Positions 5,999 through 7,292 of a DNA stretch of 7,292 bases are shown piece by piece; position 1 is the stretch's first letter; each line of letters opens with the position of its first letter. The notes below the pieces were generated by a model, which saw nothing but the letters and a program-made list of their open reading frames with translations, was not told where the DNA came from and searched no databases. The translations under genes were made by a program, and so were the position numbers. The DNA is from an uncultured Bacteroidales bacterium. Its GTDB lineage: Bacteria > Bacteroidota > Bacteroidia > Bacteroidales > P3. Location of the stretch: positions 1 through 7,292 of the forward strand of contig CAMWQD010000057.1 in assembly GCA_947176325.1 (NCBI GenBank), written 5' to 3'.

Positions 5999-6787
5999 AT
6001 GAAAATAGAAGAAGTACAGAGCCGCATTGCGGAATTGCTCAAGAAAGACGTGCCTTTCAGCCAAAAGGAAATGTGCGCCAAGATGTTGTCGTTCATAGAC
6101 CTCACCACCCTCGACGGCATGGACACGCGCAAGAAAGTGGCCGACCTCTGCCAAAAAGCCAAGGAATACCGCACCGCCGCCGTGTGCGTCTATCCTTTCT
6201 ACGCCGCGCAGGTTAAGGAAGCCTTGCAGGGAAGCGGCATCCAAACCGCTTGTGTGGCGGGAGGATTTCCCGCATCGCAGCTGCCTTTGCGCACCAAACT
6301 GTTCGAGGTGGAACAGACCCTCGCCGACGGCGCGGACGAAATCGACATGGTGATTTCGCAAGGTGCCTTTCTGGAAGGCGACTACAAGCGCGTGGGCGAT
6401 GAGGTGAAGGCCATCAAGGAACTTTGCGGCATGCGCCGTCTGAAAGTGATTTTGGAAACGGGCAACCTCGGCACGCCCGACAATATCGAAAAAGCCTCCT
6501 GCATATCCATAGACAACGGTGCCGATTTCATCAAGACCTCCACGGGAAAGACCGCGGTTTCGGCCACATTGGAAGCGTTTTATGTGATGCTCGATGTGGT
6601 GAAGCGCTATGCCGCGCAAGGCCATATCGTAAGCGTGAAGCCCGCCGGCGGCATTTCCACCGTAGAAGAGGCCATTCCCTACTTCAAGCTCGTTTATCTG
6701 ATGTTGGGCGAAGAATGGCTTAACAACAGCCGTTTCCGTATCGGCGCCAGCCGCCTGGCCGAAGCCCTGCGCACCGCCAGCCTGTAA
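5999..6787 (+). CDS. deoC: deoxyribose-phosphate aldolase
   Basis: Cleaves 2-deoxyribose 5-phosphate into acetaldehyde and glyceraldehyde 3-phosphate through a Schiff base, the last step of deoxynucleoside sugar breakdown; cytoplasmic. The 262-residue product is a class I TIM-barrel aldolase. Lys179 in FIKTSTGK aligns with the E. coli Schiff-base lysine (K167). Lys214 in VKPAGGIS aligns with the helper K201, and Asp116 in DEIDMVISQGA with the proton-relay D102. The early FIDLTTL motif (about residues 32-38) is also typical. The ATG starts 4 bp after the preceding stop, with no good Shine-Dalgarno, so it is probably translated from the rpiB operon mRNA. It is the last gene, followed by a strong terminator. 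No other deo genes (deoA, deoB, deoD) are in the window. Confidence 0.95.
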   Translation: MKIEEVQSRIAELLKKDVPFSQKEMCAKMLSFIDLTTLDGMDTRKKVADLCQKAKEYRTAAVCVYPFYAAQVKEALQGSGIQTACVAGGFPASQLPLRTKLFEVEQTLADGADEIDMVISQGAFLEGDYKRVGDEVKAIKELCGMRRLKVILETGNLGTPDNIEKASCISIDNGADFIKTSTGKTAVSATLEAFYVMLDVVKRYAAQGHIVSVKPAGGISTVEEAIPYFKLVYLMLGEEWLNNSRFRIGASRLAEALRTASL

Positions 6788-6824
6788 GCCCGGCCTCCTT
6801 AGTCCGGCGCTTCTCAGAGGCCAT

Positions 6825-6861
6825 AAAAAAACCGCGAAGAAAACTCTTCGCGGTTTTTTTT
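6825..6861. terminator. bidirectional rho-independent terminator
   Basis: A perfect 16-bp inverted repeat (6825-6840 and 6845-6860) with an AAAC loop. The stem core is ACCGCGAAGA/TCTTCGCGGT, flanked by a run of seven A on the left and eight T on the right (6854-6861). The T-run terminates the plus-strand operon after deoC. The A-run gives the same signal for the convergent minus-strand gene ending at 6881. Confidence 0.93.
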
Positions 6862-6880
6862 GTGCGCCGCTCCCGATTGT

Positions 6881-7292
6881 TTACTTCACCTCAATCAAGC
6901 AAACACGCGAAACACCCCAGAAAGCCTTGGGATTCTTGATGTTGATCTTGATGTTCTTGGGATCTTTGACATCGAATTCGTAGCTCTTGGCAGGGTGCTG
7001 GCTCAAAATGTTCACACTCTTGCCCTTGGTTTCGATAACCGTCAAGTCGGCCATATCATCCACCTTGGTGAAATCTTTGGGGTTGACCGCATCGGGGTTC
7101 AAAGCCTTTTTCGCTGCAAGGCCCTTCGACTTAATCGTCTTGGGGTCGGCCACCAAGTAATATACGGCGTTGCTGTTGCTCAACTGAGCGTTGAGCGCGC
7201 TAATCTGGCCGTCCTTTTCTTCCAACTGCGCCAAGAAAGCGGCGTTTCCGGCCTGCAACGAATCGTTCACGGCCTGCAGAGCGGCGTAAGCG
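6881..7292 (-). CDS. C-terminal part of a coiled-coil, probably secreted or surface Bacteroidota protein (partial)
   Basis: The gene runs off the right edge: the frame stays open to 7291, so the GTG at 7268-7270 is not needed as a start. The 136 visible residues begin with an Ala/Leu/Gln/Glu-rich helix (AYAALQAVNDSLQAG and on through LEEKDGQISALNAQLSN), likely the end of a coiled coil. A compact C-terminal domain follows, with YYLVADPKTIKSKGL, a KSVNILSQHPAKSYEF segment and a terminal NPKAFWGVSRVCLIEVK. From memory this pattern, a helical stalk then a small beta-rich domain ending in a Trp-containing strand, is seen in Bacteroidota lipoproteins. Some of these are annotated as Cbp1-family collagen-binding adhesins. 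The N-terminus that would show a lipoprotein signal is missing, so location and function are unproven. The stop is TAA, 19 bp from the shared terminator. Confidence 0.75.
   Translation of the reverse strand, partial: AYAALQAVNDSLQAGNAAFLAQLEEKDGQISALNAQLSNSNAVYYLVADPKTIKSKGLAAKKALNPDAVNPKDFTKVDDMADLTVIETKGKSVNILSQHPAKSYEFDVKDPKNIKINIKNPKAFWGVSRVCLIEVK

Noticed and set aside
5017..6174. 385-codon open frame on the minus strand, opposite the lutB-like and deoC genes
   Set aside because: It overlaps two confidently identified genes and has no recognisable motif; it is a GC-driven antisense shadow.
7268..7270. GTG as the true start of the rightmost minus-strand gene
   Set aside because: The frame is open upstream to the window edge and the residues before it continue the same helical pattern, so the gene is truncated by the window and does not start there.

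Overview
The window looks like a piece of a Bacteroidales (phylum Bacteroidota) chromosome. This rests on a DUF4175-type giant coiled-coil membrane protein, TAAATTTG motifs that fit the Bacteroidota -7 promoter consensus TAnnTTTG, weak or absent Shine-Dalgarno sequences inside the operon, and a C-terminal protein fragment of a Bacteroidota-typical type. The genus cannot be fixed from sequence reading alone. No phage, IS, CRISPR, tRNA or rRNA sequence was seen.

Layout. (1) 1-104: non-coding, holding two 16-bp parS-like palindromes (5-20 and 70-85). (2) 105-3623, minus strand: a 1172-residue DUF4175-family membrane/coiled-coil protein. (3) 3624-4203: a 580-bp AT-rich divergent intergenic region with six exact TTATC(A/C)AC(A/C) DnaA-type boxes, several one-mismatch boxes all in the same orientation, a 40-bp stretch with only 3 G/C, and two sizeable inverted repeats. 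(4) 4204-6787, plus strand: a tight three-gene operon rpiB - lutB-like - deoC with gaps of 9 and 4 bp. (5) 6825-6861: a strong terminator hairpin between convergent genes. (6) 6881-7292, minus strand: the C-terminal part of a coiled-coil protein that runs off the right edge.

The main reading is that 3624-4203 is a strong candidate for the chromosomal replication origin (oriC), with ParB-binding parS sites about 3.6 kb away. Genes on both sides are transcribed away from it, as expected for leading-strand genes at an origin. dnaA, dnaN and parAB are not in the window, so this rests on the DNA signals alone. The sites could also be DnaA-binding regulatory sequence outside the origin; a genome-wide GC-skew plot would settle it.

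The operon combines two sugar-phosphate enzymes, ribose-5-phosphate isomerase B and deoxyribose-phosphate aldolase, with an orphan LutB-type iron-sulfur protein. The first two suggest pentose/deoxynucleoside sugar handling. The role of the redox protein there is unknown. No defence system or plainly new gene system was recognised; the novelty lies in the non-coding DNA and the orphan LutB context.
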